A DNA stretch of 64,000 nucleotides, taken from contig CP141202.1 in assembly GCA_035609245.1 (NCBI GenBank), forward strand, positions 2,170,001-2,234,000, written 5' to 3'. Below are positions 8,309 to 16,760 of the stretch, piece by piece; the stretch's first letter is position 1; every line of letters starts with the position of its first letter. The position numbers were made by a program, and so were the translations under genes. The stretch comes from Bacteroidales bacterium MB20-C3-3 (GTDB lineage: Bacteria; Bacteroidota; Bacteroidia; Bacteroidales; UBA932). The notes beneath the pieces are model-generated. The model did not search any database. It saw only the letters and a program-made list of their open reading frames with translations, and had not been told where the DNA came from.

Positions 8309-8948
8309 AATGAGATTGCTTAAGGAAGTTTTCCAGGGCCGGAAGATCCTTCAGGTAGAGAACCCCTGTGTGTTTCATCATAAGATCTTTTCCATCTTCA
8401 ATAAGCCCCTGGCCTCCAACTAAAATGGGCATCTCCGGAATACGCTCCCTTATTTTTGAGATTGTCTTCTCAAGGTTTCTTATGTGCAGGTTTATACTCA
8501 TTGAGAGGCCAATAATTGTAGGATTAATCCGGGAAATAAAATCCAAAAGCTCATCCATAGGGGTGTTTGCACCCAGAAAATGTGATGTCCAGCCATGTAA
8601 TTCAAACATATCAGATACCATCTTGGCGCCAATCTGGTGTACCTCATCTTCAACAGAGGTTATTACCACAACCATCTTATTAGTGCCTGCATTTTTAATA
8701 ATTCTGTAATAGAGATGACCCAGAAGTGTCTCAACAATTGCAGAGGCAAGATGTTCCGTTGCAACACTTATCTTGCCCTCTTCCCAGAGCTCTCCAACTT
8801 TATACATTGCAGGCTTTATTACTCCTTCGTAAATTGTAATAACATCAGTTCCCTCTTCAAGAAGTCTGTTGACAATCTCAAGTCCGGTACTCCTGTCTCC
8901 ATTCAGTAAAACAGGAAGTAATTCTTCGCTTAAGCCCTGAATTTTCAT
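8286..8948 (-). CDS. Cobalamin-binding sensor protein, CarH-like
   Basis: 220 residues with two domains: a four-helix B12-binding-2 domain (about 1-90) and a Rossmann-like B12-binding domain (about 92-215). The lower-ligand motif is ExHxxG (EVHQIG near 105), as in CarH, not the DxHxxG of methyltransferases. The helical domain has W-x9-EH (W in VGELWEEG, EH in VATEHLAS), the motif that caps adenosylcobalamin in the CarH photoreceptor. It has no HTH domain, so it is not itself a repressor. It overlaps a histidine kinase gene by 23 bases. A light- or B12-sensing partner of that kinase is inferred; a methyltransferase corrinoid protein is less likely because no methyltransferase is adjacent. Confidence 0.88.
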   Translation of the reverse strand: MKIQGLSEELLPVLLNGDRSTGLEIVNRLLEEGTDVITIYEGVIKPAMYKVGELWEEGKISVATEHLASAIVETLLGHLYYRIIKNAGTNKMVVVITSVEDEVHQIGAKMVSDMFELHGWTSHFLGANTPMDELLDFISRINPTIIGLSMSINLHIRNLEKTISKIRERIPEMPILVGGQGLIEDGKDLMMKHTGVLYLKDLPALENFLKQSHYEKDRSN

Positions 8949-8986
8949 AACCTTAAATTTTAATCATCTTCTAAGTTACAAAAAAA

Positions 8987-10183
8987 TCATTCCCAATCCA
9001 GAAGTCTTCTCTCTCCCTCCAGTGCCCTGATACCGGTTACATCCTGACTAACCTCCAGAACCCCTCTGTACTCTCCCTCCTCGCTACTGACAGCAAAATA
9101 CCTAATATGGATAAACTTCCCTCTGAGAGTAATCCAGAACTCGGCCTCATCCCTCTCACCGCTCCTGAATTTATTCACTATCTCCTCTACTATATGCAGG
9201 CTTTCCGGCGGGTGGCAGTTTCTTACATCCCTTCCAATCACTGCAGGTGAGCGGGGAAAGAAGCGATCCTTTGCCCTGTTGAAATACCTTACCTTATCAT
9301 TCTCATCAACGTATGTTATATCCAGAGGCAGGGAATCAAAAATCATTGTAGCTCTTTGCAGGAACTGGTCTGAGATGGGTCCGCTCAGCTCTGTTGCCAC
9401 CCTGTTTGCCTCTGAGGCCGATTTTTCTGATGGCGGGGTCGGCCTTTCAATAAATGGAAAAGTGTATTCAAAGCTCTGCCGGTGCATCTCGTCCCAATCA
9501 TCTTTAGGTATTGTGCCGGCTGCGATAGGATAGACAATTATCTCCTCCTTCTGAATCATCCCGAACGCCCCAAAGTAGTAGTTCCCTATTGCCCGGTTGA
9601 GTGTCATCCACTCGCTCTGATCAGATTTTGCAAGGCCGATAAGCTCTTTTATCATCCGGCGGAGGTCGTCGTGAAGAGACCACATAACTTTGAGCGGTTT
9701 GTACTCCTTCCAGTGCTTTTCCAGATATGGAAAAAGAATATTCTCCTTTTTTACATAGTGAGGTTCAAATCCGGCAAAACTCTCCAGGTGGGGGAGAAGT
9801 TCGGCCTTCAGAGAGCCGAGTTCATCAAGTTCTCGCCCTTTGTAGGCTTTGAGGATCTTTTTCATTGTATTGAGGCGGAACTCAAATGCCCTGTTCTCAA
9901 GCATAAGATAGTACAAAAAAGTCCCCTCCTCCGGACGCTCCCACTCATATGCCTTCAGGTATTCGTACAGGACATTCAGAATTTTGTTGATATCCCTTTT
10001 TATTTCAGGGACAGTGATTCCCATCTGCATCTGGTACTCTTCCAGATAAAGCATGTCATAAGGGGTAATACCGTTGAGTGCCTCTTTATGTCTCTCAATA
10101 AGCTCCTTTCCATCTCCGCCGCTCATCATCCCGGTGGAGAATGCAATAAGGTGTTCTATCTTATTTCTGTCGCTTTTTATCAT
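8987..10183 (-). CDS. DUF438/hemerythrin-like and PAS sensor protein
   Basis: 398 residues. The N-terminal DUF438 helical domain (about 1-90) is followed by a hemerythrin HHE-type helical bundle (about 90-230, with H in LLPHLESFAGFEPHYVKKE and in SLHDDLRRMI) and a C-terminal PAS domain (about 270-390: FDSLPLDITYVDENDKVRYF, then VIGRDVRNCHPP). This order is the standard DUF438-HHE-PAS architecture. HHE domains bind a di-iron centre that senses oxygen or nitric oxide. It ends 38 bases before the B12-protein gene on the same strand, so oxygen or NO and light or B12 signals may feed one operon. No output domain is present. Confidence 0.87.
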   Translation of the reverse strand: MIKSDRNKIEHLIAFSTGMMSGGDGKELIERHKEALNGITPYDMLYLEEYQMQMGITVPEIKRDINKILNVLYEYLKAYEWERPEEGTFLYYLMLENRAFEFRLNTMKKILKAYKGRELDELGSLKAELLPHLESFAGFEPHYVKKENILFPYLEKHWKEYKPLKVMWSLHDDLRRMIKELIGLAKSDQSEWMTLNRAIGNYYFGAFGMIQKEEIIVYPIAAGTIPKDDWDEMHRQSFEYTFPFIERPTPPSEKSASEANRVATELSGPISDQFLQRATMIFDSLPLDITYVDENDKVRYFNRAKDRFFPRSPAVIGRDVRNCHPPESLHIVEEIVNKFRSGERDEAEFWITLRGKFIHIRYFAVSSEEGEYRGVLEVSQDVTGIRALEGERRLLDWE

Positions 10184-10212
10184 ATATGTAGAAATTGCTA
10201 ATTCTAAAATTT

Positions 10213-10695
10213 TTACGGATTGCTCTTTGCTATTTTTTCGTGGACTTCAAGATAGGCAGGGAGTGCTGCCGATCCGTACCAGGAAAACAGGTCGGCCTCA
10301 AAAACTCCCTCAGCTATGGCTCTGTCACCTTTGAGCATCTCCAGTGCCTCCTGATGGTCTGTTGTATTTAGTACAAATATTCCTCTATACTGTTTGTCGT
10401 TCTTTCCCATTGGGCCGGCAATGATAAGTTTGCCCTCGTCAGATAGTTTGTTAATGTTCTCCATGTGGCTTCTGAACAGCTCCGCAAGGAGAGCCTTGTC
10501 CTCCGTCTTATTAGGGCCGGTACGCAGAATCACGAAAGTGTAGCTCTTCATACCATAATCATCTGCACCATATTTTGCGGCAAGTGCAGGGTCGTATTTT
10601 ATTTTCTCCTGGGAGGCTGCCGGAATATTTGTCCCAATTGTAATCAAAAGTGCAATTACAATTGGATGTATTGAAAATCGCCTGTTTTTTTTCAT
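10213..10695 (-). CDS. Secreted YciI-like protein
   Basis: 160 residues with a signal peptide (about 1-28, ending IPAASQ) and one YCII-related domain (about 50-140: YTFVILRTGPN, LIIAGPMGKNDKQYRGIFVLN, YLEVHEKIAKSNP). The Asp/His pair used by YciI enzymes is not clearly present. Export is unusual for the family, whose members are mostly cytosolic. It starts 72 bases from the divergent DUF456 gene. Function unknown. Confidence 0.8.
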   Translation of the reverse strand: MKKNRRFSIHPIVIALLITIGTNIPAASQEKIKYDPALAAKYGADDYGMKSYTFVILRTGPNKTEDKALLAELFRSHMENINKLSDEGKLIIAGPMGKNDKQYRGIFVLNTTDHQEALEMLKGDRAIAEGVFEADLFSWYGSAALPAYLEVHEKIAKSNP

Positions 10696-10767
10696 AAATT
10701 TACTTGCTGAAAGTTATATTTTCAGTTGAGTGTAAATATACTAAATCTGGCTTGAAAAAATACTCTT

Positions 10768-11250
10768 ATGGGATTTGATATACTCTTAATAATTGCCGGC
10801 ATTATATTACTTTTAGTTGCTTTTGCCGGTTGCTTTCTCCCGGTTCTTCCCGGGCCACCGCTCGCGTTTGGAGCACTTATCTTATTGCATTTTACAACTG
10901 TTACGGATGTCCCTTCCGAGGTGCTCTGGAGTATGGCCGGGCTTGCACTAATTGTCACAATTCTTGATTATGTTGTTCCGGTTTGGGGCACCAGAAAATT
11001 TGGAGGAAGCAAAGCTGGCGAGAGAGGTGCAATTGCCGGTGTTATTGTGGGACTCTTTCTGGGACCTTTAGGAATAATTCTTGCCCCTTTCTTTGGCGCC
11101 CTGGCCGGTGAACTACTCAGCGGCACCCCCGGCGATAAAGCATTCAGGTCTGCAATCGGCTCATTTATCGGATTTCTGCTAGGTGTGGGACTCAAGCTAA
11201 TGGTTACCCTGGTGATCGCATTCTATTTCTTTAAGATCTGGTTATTCTGA
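10768..11250 (+). CDS. DUF456 membrane protein
   Basis: 160 residues, with about four to five membrane helices rich in Gly and Ala. The DUF456 pattern is clear: FAGCFLPVLPGPPLAFGALIL near 25-45, DYVVPVWGTRKFGGSKAG near 75-92, and FLGPLGIILAPFFGALAGEL near 105-125. The function of this family is not known. It is divergent from the YciI gene. Module D of the composite repeat begins right at its stop codon, so the repeat may have replaced its native 3' flank. Confidence 0.88.
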   Translation: MGFDILLIIAGIILLLVAFAGCFLPVLPGPPLAFGALILLHFTTVTDVPSEVLWSMAGLALIVTILDYVVPVWGTRKFGGSKAGERGAIAGVIVGLFLGPLGIILAPFFGALAGELLSGTPGDKAFRSAIGSFIGFLLGVGLKLMVTLVIAFYFFKIWLF

Positions 11251-11451
11251 TTCGCTGTGGCGGAGGTTCCTTCGCTCAAAGATCTGATCCTCATCCCTAC
11301 CTGAATCACCCGCAGCCCCTCAGGAACTTTTCCTCCTCGCTCACTTTGTTCGCTGTGGCGGAGGTTCCTTCGTGTCTCGTTTGATTCAGGTAGGAACATG
11401 GCAGATAAACCGGCTGTATAAACTGCGGAGCACCTTATATCCCTGTCAACC
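11246..11451. repeat. Composite dispersed repeat, copy 2
   Basis: Module D (about 11246-11395), a shortened module E lacking the GGCCGGGAACCGG core (about 11396-11437) and one end of module C (ATATCCCTGTCAACC, to 11451). Compared with 1509-1902 it has only one D unit and lost the interior of C. It occupies the gap between the DUF456 and TetR genes. Confidence 0.75.
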
Positions 11452-11502
11452 ATGCCGGATGGCTAAGAAATGCGAAGCAACATTAAAGAAAAGTTACTAA
11501 AA

Positions 11503-11532
11503 TTGTATATAATTACAAAATAAGTATATTTG
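11503..11532 (+). promoter_or_regulatory. Bacteroidota promoter with inverted-repeat operator
   Basis: TTG at 11503-11505, a 19-base spacer and TATATTTG at 11525-11532 fit the -33/-7 pattern. An inverted repeat TTGTA-6-TACAA (11503-11518) overlaps the -33 box, as expected for an operator of the TetR-family gene that starts 20 bases downstream. Inferred from sequence only. Confidence 0.6.
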
Positions 11533-11551
11533 TGGCGTAAAAGTAAGGTTT

Positions 11552-12214
11552 ATGGTGAAAGTTACGAGGAGAGATGCTGAGATTCGTTTGACGGAGGCGG
11601 GTCATGAACTTTTTTGGAAATTCGGCTTCAAAAAAGTAACTGTGGAGGATGTGTGTAAAAAGGCGGGCGTTAGCAAGATGTCGTTTTACAGATATTATGA
11701 AAATAAGACCGAATTAGCCAAGCGGGTGCTGGATAATGTAATTTCTGATGGAATTGAAAAATTCCGTGAAATTATGACAGATGATGATACTGCTGTAAAT
11801 AAGATGCATAGGTTTATTGATCTTAAGATAGAGGGGACAAACAATATTAGTAAGGAGTTTATTGCTGACATCTATGGAGATATGGGTTCTGAAATCCAGC
11901 AATATATGGCAAAGTTAACTGCTCATACTATAACCACTATGATTGAGGAGTTCAGAAATGCTCAATCAAGAGGTGTGTTTAATTCCAATTTCAAACCTGA
12001 GTTGCTATTCGCATTGAGTAATAGCTTTATAGAACTAATGAATAACCCAGTGCTAAATAAGCTATATGAAAATCCACAGGAAATTATTATTGAGATGGTA
12101 AATTTGATTTCTTATGGCATAGCTCCGTCCGGAGCCGAGTCCGGAGCCGAGTCCGGAGCCGAGTCCGGGGCCGAGTCTGCCTCAGAGGAAAAGTGTCAAA
12201 GGCCTGATAGATAA
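11552..12214 (+). CDS. TetR-family transcriptional regulator
   Basis: 220 residues. The N-terminal TetR HTH (about 8-55) includes WKFGFKKVTVEDVCKKAGVS and KMSFYRYYENKTELAKRVL; the rest is a ligand-binding helical domain. It leads an apparent operon of a barrel protein, ABC transporter and LolA-like protein, so it probably represses export genes. The C-terminus is odd: four copies of the 12-base unit give SGAESGAESGAESGAES, and the last 12 residues (ASEEKCQRPDR) with the stop codon are encoded by the left arm of a 106-bp palindromic element. The functional protein may have ended near residue 190. Confidence 0.88.
   Translation: MVKVTRRDAEIRLTEAGHELFWKFGFKKVTVEDVCKKAGVSKMSFYRYYENKTELAKRVLDNVISDGIEKFREIMTDDDTAVNKMHRFIDLKIEGTNNISKEFIADIYGDMGSEIQQYMAKLTAHTITTMIEEFRNAQSRGVFNSNFKPELLFALSNSFIELMNNPVLNKLYENPQEIIIEMVNLISYGIAPSGAESGAESGAESGAESASEEKCQRPDR
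12128..12175 (+). repeat. 12-bp tandem repeat, four units
   Basis: TCCGGAGCCGAG four times in a row (last unit has one change) near the 3' end of the TetR gene, encoding SGAE repeats. It lies directly before a palindromic element. In-frame slippage would change protein length without a frameshift. Confidence 0.9.
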
Positions 12215-12284
12215 CGCTATAGAGAAAAATGATGAATTTTATAACGTATTGATTATATGATGTTTGACACTTTTCCTCTGAGGC
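12179..12284. repeat. 106-bp palindromic element, family A copy 2
   Basis: Arms 22 of 23 complementary; the centre starts CTGATAGATAA. It overlaps the last codons and stop of the TetR gene (stop at 12212-12214) and contains the ATG ATG used as start of the next gene at 12257. It thus forms the whole intergenic junction. Confidence 0.92.
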
Positions 12285-13597
12285 AAGTAGTTGTTGTGGT
12301 TGTGCTTGTGTTCTTGCTGCTGGCCGGAAATATTGCTTTTTGTCAGCAGATGCTGCAGGCGGATGCGCAGAATCCGCATACGCAGGTGCAGAATCAGCAG
12401 AGAACAGAGCTAAAATACCGCGGGCAATTTAGTACATGGGGTGGGTATGCGTCGGGATCTGAGTGGCCGGTTATGTTGGGGGCGAGGTATTTGCAGCAAT
12501 TGAACCTGGAGGTGCCCATAAACAGGCGTACATTGGGGGGAGATTCCGGTGGCGGTTTTTGGGGAGGGCTCAGGTTTGATGCGGAGTTGGCGGGGAATGT
12601 GTATGGTAGTGGTGAGATTTTACCGTTTTATGAGGGGAGAGAGAGTTGGGATGCGAAATGGGATGGAAAGGTAAAACTATATCGTGGATGGGGAAGGGTC
12701 TCTACTGACAAGGCGGAGCTGAGGGTGGGGCTTCAGAAGATAAATTTTGGTTCAGCAATGATGCTGAGGCCTCTGATGTGGTTTGATTCTATGGATCCGA
12801 GGGACCCGTTGCAGATGACGGATGGTGTGTGGGGTGCCATGGGCCGATACTATTTTAATAATAATGCAAATGTTTGGTTATGGGGGCTGCTTGGAAATAG
12901 TTCAAGAAGGGCATTGGATGTGGTACCTTCTGACGGGGGTGTTCCCGAGTTTGGAGGAAGGGTGCAGGTTCCGGTGGGACGGGGTGAGATTGCATTTACT
13001 TTTCACAGGCGCAAAACCGATTTATCCGGAATCGGAGGGAGTTCTGTTATATCAGAAATAGGAGTGGGCTCAGAATTGGGTCCGGAATCTGAAAACAGAT
13101 ATGGCCTGGATATGAGGTTCGATTATGAGATAGGGTTCTGGCTGGAGGGGGTGTGGATAAACAGGCGGGGGACAACAAATACTATGTCAAATCAGTCAAC
13201 TGCAAATTCGTTTTTTGAGTCGCAACTTCCGGTAAATCAGCGGATGGTTACAGTGGGGGCGGATTATACTTTTGGTCTGGGAAACGGGCTTGGTGTGGCG
13301 GTGGAGCATATGTGGGCGGAGGGGGCAAATTTATCGGCACTAAATGTAAATTATCCCCTTAATATGGAGAATAGTCTGAGCTGGATGTGTTACAGTGTGT
13401 GGGGAGGAGGCGGAGTTTATAATCTGGTAAGATGGAAGAGGATGTTGTCGTTTGGAGACCTTTATGTGACGGCTTTCGTAAATCCGGAAAATTCGGCTCT
13501 TCATGGATTTACCTTTCCGGGAATGGGTGGTGGGGTGAACACGCTATCGGGAAATGGAGTTCAAATAATGCTGGTAATTAATCATCAAACAAAATAG
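12257..13597 (+). CDS. Predicted outer-membrane beta-barrel protein
   Basis: 446 residues. The first ten (MMFDTFPLRQ) come from the right arm of a 106-bp palindrome and form the n-region of a signal peptide whose core is VVVVVVLVFLLLAGNIAF. The rest is Gly-, Trp- and Tyr-rich with alternating patterns and repeated short strands, typical of a barrel (AELRVGLQKINFGSAMMLRP, YGLDMRFDYEIGFWLEGVW, MVTVGADYTFGLGNGLGVAVEH). No named family was recognised. It sits one base before the ABC ATPase gene, so it may be the outer-membrane part of the export system. A GTG within the Val run is an alternative start. Confidence 0.75.
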   Translation: MMFDTFPLRQVVVVVVLVFLLLAGNIAFCQQMLQADAQNPHTQVQNQQRTELKYRGQFSTWGGYASGSEWPVMLGARYLQQLNLEVPINRRTLGGDSGGGFWGGLRFDAELAGNVYGSGEILPFYEGRESWDAKWDGKVKLYRGWGRVSTDKAELRVGLQKINFGSAMMLRPLMWFDSMDPRDPLQMTDGVWGAMGRYYFNNNANVWLWGLLGNSSRRALDVVPSDGGVPEFGGRVQVPVGRGEIAFTFHRRKTDLSGIGGSSVISEIGVGSELGPESENRYGLDMRFDYEIGFWLEGVWINRRGTTNTMSNQSTANSFFESQLPVNQRMVTVGADYTFGLGNGLGVAVEHMWAEGANLSALNVNYPLNMENSLSWMCYSVWGGGGVYNLVRWKRMLSFGDLYVTAFVNPENSALHGFTFPGMGGGVNTLSGNGVQIMLVINHQTK

Positions 13598-13598
13598 T

Positions 13599-14291
13599 AT
13601 GGAAACAGAACAAATTGTAAAGCTGGACGGTGTTTACAAAAGATTTCCGGCTGGTAAAACAGAGTTTACCGCGCTTAATAACATCAATCTCACCTTTGGA
13701 AAGGGGGAGTTTGCGGGCCTTGTGGGGCCGAGCGGTTCGGGAAAAACTACTTTGCTGAATATAATAGGGTCTCTTGACTCTCCCTCTGAGGGTACGGCGG
13801 ATGTACTGGGAAAGAGAATCAATACGCTCTCTCATAAGGAGGCGGCTCTTTTGAGGAATATGGGGATAGGGTTTATTTTTCAGACTTACAATCTGCTTCC
13901 TGTCTATACGGTTTATGATAATGTTGAATTTGCCCTTCTGTTGCAGAAGAGGGGTGCTGCCGATAGGAAAAAGGCTGTGATGGAGGCACTAGAGTGGGTC
14001 GGTTTAACAGATAAGGTGAACTCTAAACCATCTGCGCTTTCCGGAGGGGAGTGTCAGAGGGTAGCTATTGCCAGGGCAATGGTTAAGAGGCCACAGCTTG
14101 TTTTGGCCGATGAACCGTCGGCTAACCTGGACTCTAAGAATTCTCATAATATAGTGCAGACTATGAAGCGTCTCAACAAGGAGCTTGGGACAACATTTAT
14201 CTTCTCTACGCATGATGAGAAGGTTATGCAGTATCTGGACAGAATAATACACTTGCAAGATGGAATGGTTATCAATCAAACTGGCCTTTAG
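13599..14291 (+). CDS. ABC transporter ATPase, LolD/MacB type
   Basis: 230 residues with Walker A GPSGSGKTTLLN near 43, Q-loop FIFQTYNLLPVYTVYDN, signature LSGGECQRVAIARA near 147 and Walker B LVLADEPSANLDSKN. The length and the SGGE signature fit the MacB/LolD class, which powers extraction or export of lipoproteins and hydrophobic compounds using FtsX-type permeases. The downstream permease gene overlaps its 3' end by 32 bases. Start is ATG one base after the barrel gene stop. Confidence 0.93.
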   Translation: METEQIVKLDGVYKRFPAGKTEFTALNNINLTFGKGEFAGLVGPSGSGKTTLLNIIGSLDSPSEGTADVLGKRINTLSHKEAALLRNMGIGFIFQTYNLLPVYTVYDNVEFALLLQKRGAADRKKAVMEALEWVGLTDKVNSKPSALSGGECQRVAIARAMVKRPQLVLADEPSANLDSKNSHNIVQTMKRLNKELGTTFIFSTHDEKVMQYLDRIIHLQDGMVINQTGL

Positions 14292-15471
14292 AAACCTGCT
14301 CGGTTCCGGGAAGAGAACCTGGCTGAATGTTACGGTTCTCTCTATAGCCTTTGTCGTTATAGTATTCTATAATGGGCTGCTGGATGGCTGGAATCTGCAG
14401 GCAAAGAGGGATACAAAGGCATGGGAAACGGGGAGTGGAAGGATAGACCACGCTCTTTATGATCAATTTGATCCTCTTTCACTTGTGGATGCTCATGCTC
14501 CGCTTGGGGAAATGCTTAAGGCCGAGATTGAGAGTGGCGATGCGGTGGCTGTGCTGGCTGTACAGGCATCGGCCTACCCAAACGGAAGAATGGTGAATGT
14601 CCTTCTAAAGGGGATTGACCCTGCTCAGAAGACTCTCTCTCTTCCTGCTGCTGCGCTTGACTCTGCCCGAGTTGAGGGAGACTCGGCAATACCGGTGATA
14701 GTGGGCGACAGAACTGCAAAAAGTGCAAAACTGAAGGAGGGGGATGTGATGATTGTGAGGTGGAGGGATGTGAATGGCACTTTTGATGCCAGAGAGGTAA
14801 GGATTGCGGGTATATTTAAAACCACGGTTCCTACTGTTGACGGAGGTCAGCTCTGGATGCCTCTTGAGGATCTGAGGGAGATGACGAATATGTACGGAGA
14901 GGCTACTTATGTGGTTCTTTCTGATGAGATTGTTGCTTTAAATGATTTTAGTTCTGCCGGTGCGCTCTCGCAGGAGTGGAGGTACATGGATGAGGATGCG
15001 CTGATGAAGGAGATTGATGATATTATCAAGACAAAGAGGGCCAGTTCAATGATTATGTCGATGCTTCTGCTTGGCATAGCTCTGCTGGCAATTTTTGACA
15101 CGCAGATACTCTCAATCTTCAGAAGACAGAAGGAGATAGGCACATACATTGCTTTGGGTATGACAAGGTTAAGGGTTGTGGGGATTTTTACGATTGAGGG
15201 TACTGTTCACTCAATTCTGGCTATCCTGCTGGGACTTTTATGGGGGATGCCGCTTCTGAAACTGATTCAGCATGTGGGGTTACCGATGCCTGCCGGTACG
15301 GACCAGGTGGGGCTTGCTATTGCCGATAAGATTGTGCCTGCCTACAGTGCGGGTATGATACTGGCATCTGTCCTCCTGGTTGTTGTCTCTTCATTTATTG
15401 TAAGTTATATACCTGCAAGAAAAATTGCCAAGATGAAACCTACTGAGGCTTTAAGGGGGAAATTGCTATGA
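14260..15471 (+). CDS. FtsX/LolE-type ABC permease 1
   Basis: 403 residues. One N-terminal membrane helix (about 20-40), a large periplasmic MacB-PCD domain (about 45-265) and three C-terminal helices (about 267-395) of the FtsX fold; the cytoplasmic coupling segment reads FRRQKEIGTYIALGMTRLR, and the C-terminus reads SYIPARKIAKMKPTEALRG, a family hallmark. It pairs with the next gene, which overlaps by 4 bases. The 32-base overlap with the ATPase may be partly avoided by a later start, as the first residues MEWLSIKLAFRNL are typical of the family and support this one. Confidence 0.92.
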   Translation: MEWLSIKLAFRNLLGSGKRTWLNVTVLSIAFVVIVFYNGLLDGWNLQAKRDTKAWETGSGRIDHALYDQFDPLSLVDAHAPLGEMLKAEIESGDAVAVLAVQASAYPNGRMVNVLLKGIDPAQKTLSLPAAALDSARVEGDSAIPVIVGDRTAKSAKLKEGDVMIVRWRDVNGTFDAREVRIAGIFKTTVPTVDGGQLWMPLEDLREMTNMYGEATYVVLSDEIVALNDFSSAGALSQEWRYMDEDALMKEIDDIIKTKRASSMIMSMLLLGIALLAIFDTQILSIFRRQKEIGTYIALGMTRLRVVGIFTIEGTVHSILAILLGLLWGMPLLKLIQHVGLPMPAGTDQVGLAIADKIVPAYSAGMILASVLLVVVSSFIVSYIPARKIAKMKPTEALRGKLL

Positions 15472-16742
15472 TAAAATTTTTACTTAAAGGCATTTTGAAC
15501 GACAAAGGGAGGAGCCTGCTTCCAATAATTGTCGTGACACTCGGGAGTATGCTCACCATTTTTCTTCACAGCTGGCTTACCGGAGTTATGGGAGAATCTA
15601 TTGAGCTGAGCTCAAACTATAACACAGGTGATGTACGTGTGATGACCAGGGCTTATGCTGCTGACAAGGAACAATTCCCTAATGATCTTGCAATTCTGGA
15701 CTCGCCCGTGCTTGTTGAGGAGCTTAAAAAGCTTGAGCCCTCTGTTGAGTGGGCAGAGAGGATTAGGTTTGGGGCTTTGGCCGATTTTCCTGACTCTCTG
15801 GGTGAGACGAGAGGGCAGGGGGCTGTTGTTGGATGGGCAGTAGATCTTCTTGGCGAAGGGTCAAAAGAGCCTCAGAGATTTAACCTGCAGGAGTCTCTTG
15901 AGAGGGGACGTTTACCTGAAAAGGGAGGAGAGTGCCTGCTTTCAGAGGATCTTGCTGCAAGATACGGTGTCTCTCCGGGAGAGCAGTTTACACTATTTGG
16001 AACAACAATGGAGGGTGGATTCTCCTTTACAAATTTCATTGTCTCAGGAACAATAAGGTTTGGTTCACCGGCGCTGGACAGAGGGGCGGTTATTGCAGAT
16101 ATTGAAGATATAAGAGCCGCATTTGATATGGAGGGGGCATCGGGAGAGATACTCGGCTTTCTGCCGTATGACTATTTTAATGAGGAGGAGGCCGAGGCAG
16201 TTAAGGGCAGATTAAATGCCGAATGGGCCTCAGATGAGGATGAGTTTGCACCTGTTGCTCAATCTTTGAGAGATGTTCCCGGGATGGCCGATTTTCTTGC
16301 ATACAGCAACTATATAGGTACTATAATGATATTCCTGTTTGTCTCTGCAATGGCAATTGTTTTGTGGAATGCAGGGCTGCTCGGGGGGCTCAGAAGATAC
16401 ACCGAGTTTGGGGTGAGAATCGCTCTTGGTGAGGATAAGGGGCATATATACAGATCTCTTTTGTGGGAGGCACTTATGACCGGAGTGATAGGCTCGGTAA
16501 TAGGGACGGCACTGGGAGTAACTGTGGTTTATGCTTTGAACTCACATGGAATAGACATCTCCGGAATGATGAAAAATGCCACTATGCTAATGCCTTCTGT
16601 TATGAGGCCCGCCGTTACTCCTGTAATGTGGTATATCGGCTTTATTCCCGGTGTCTTCTCAATGCTTCTTGGAAATGCGCTGGCCGGAATCGGGATATAC
16701 AAAAGGGAGACCGCAAGGCTCTTTAATGAACTGGAAGTTTGA
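15468..16742 (+). CDS. FtsX/LolE-type ABC permease 2
   Basis: 424 residues with the same plan as its neighbour: N-terminal helix (SLLPIIVVTLGSMLTIFLHS), periplasmic domain (about 45-270) and three C-terminal helices. The coupling segment is LLGGLRRYTEFGVRIALGEDKG. It overlaps permease 1 by the ATGA junction, so the two are translationally coupled and probably form a heterodimer. The last helix ends in ALAGIGIYKRETARLFNELEV instead of the usual PTEALR motif. A LolA-like gene follows 18 bases later. Confidence 0.9.
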   Translation: MIKFLLKGILNDKGRSLLPIIVVTLGSMLTIFLHSWLTGVMGESIELSSNYNTGDVRVMTRAYAADKEQFPNDLAILDSPVLVEELKKLEPSVEWAERIRFGALADFPDSLGETRGQGAVVGWAVDLLGEGSKEPQRFNLQESLERGRLPEKGGECLLSEDLAARYGVSPGEQFTLFGTTMEGGFSFTNFIVSGTIRFGSPALDRGAVIADIEDIRAAFDMEGASGEILGFLPYDYFNEEEAEAVKGRLNAEWASDEDEFAPVAQSLRDVPGMADFLAYSNYIGTIMIFLFVSAMAIVLWNAGLLGGLRRYTEFGVRIALGEDKGHIYRSLLWEALMTGVIGSVIGTALGVTVVYALNSHGIDISGMMKNATMLMPSVMRPAVTPVMWYIGFIPGVFSMLLGNALAGIGIYKRETARLFNELEV

Positions 16743-16760
16743 TATATATAGAGATTTATC

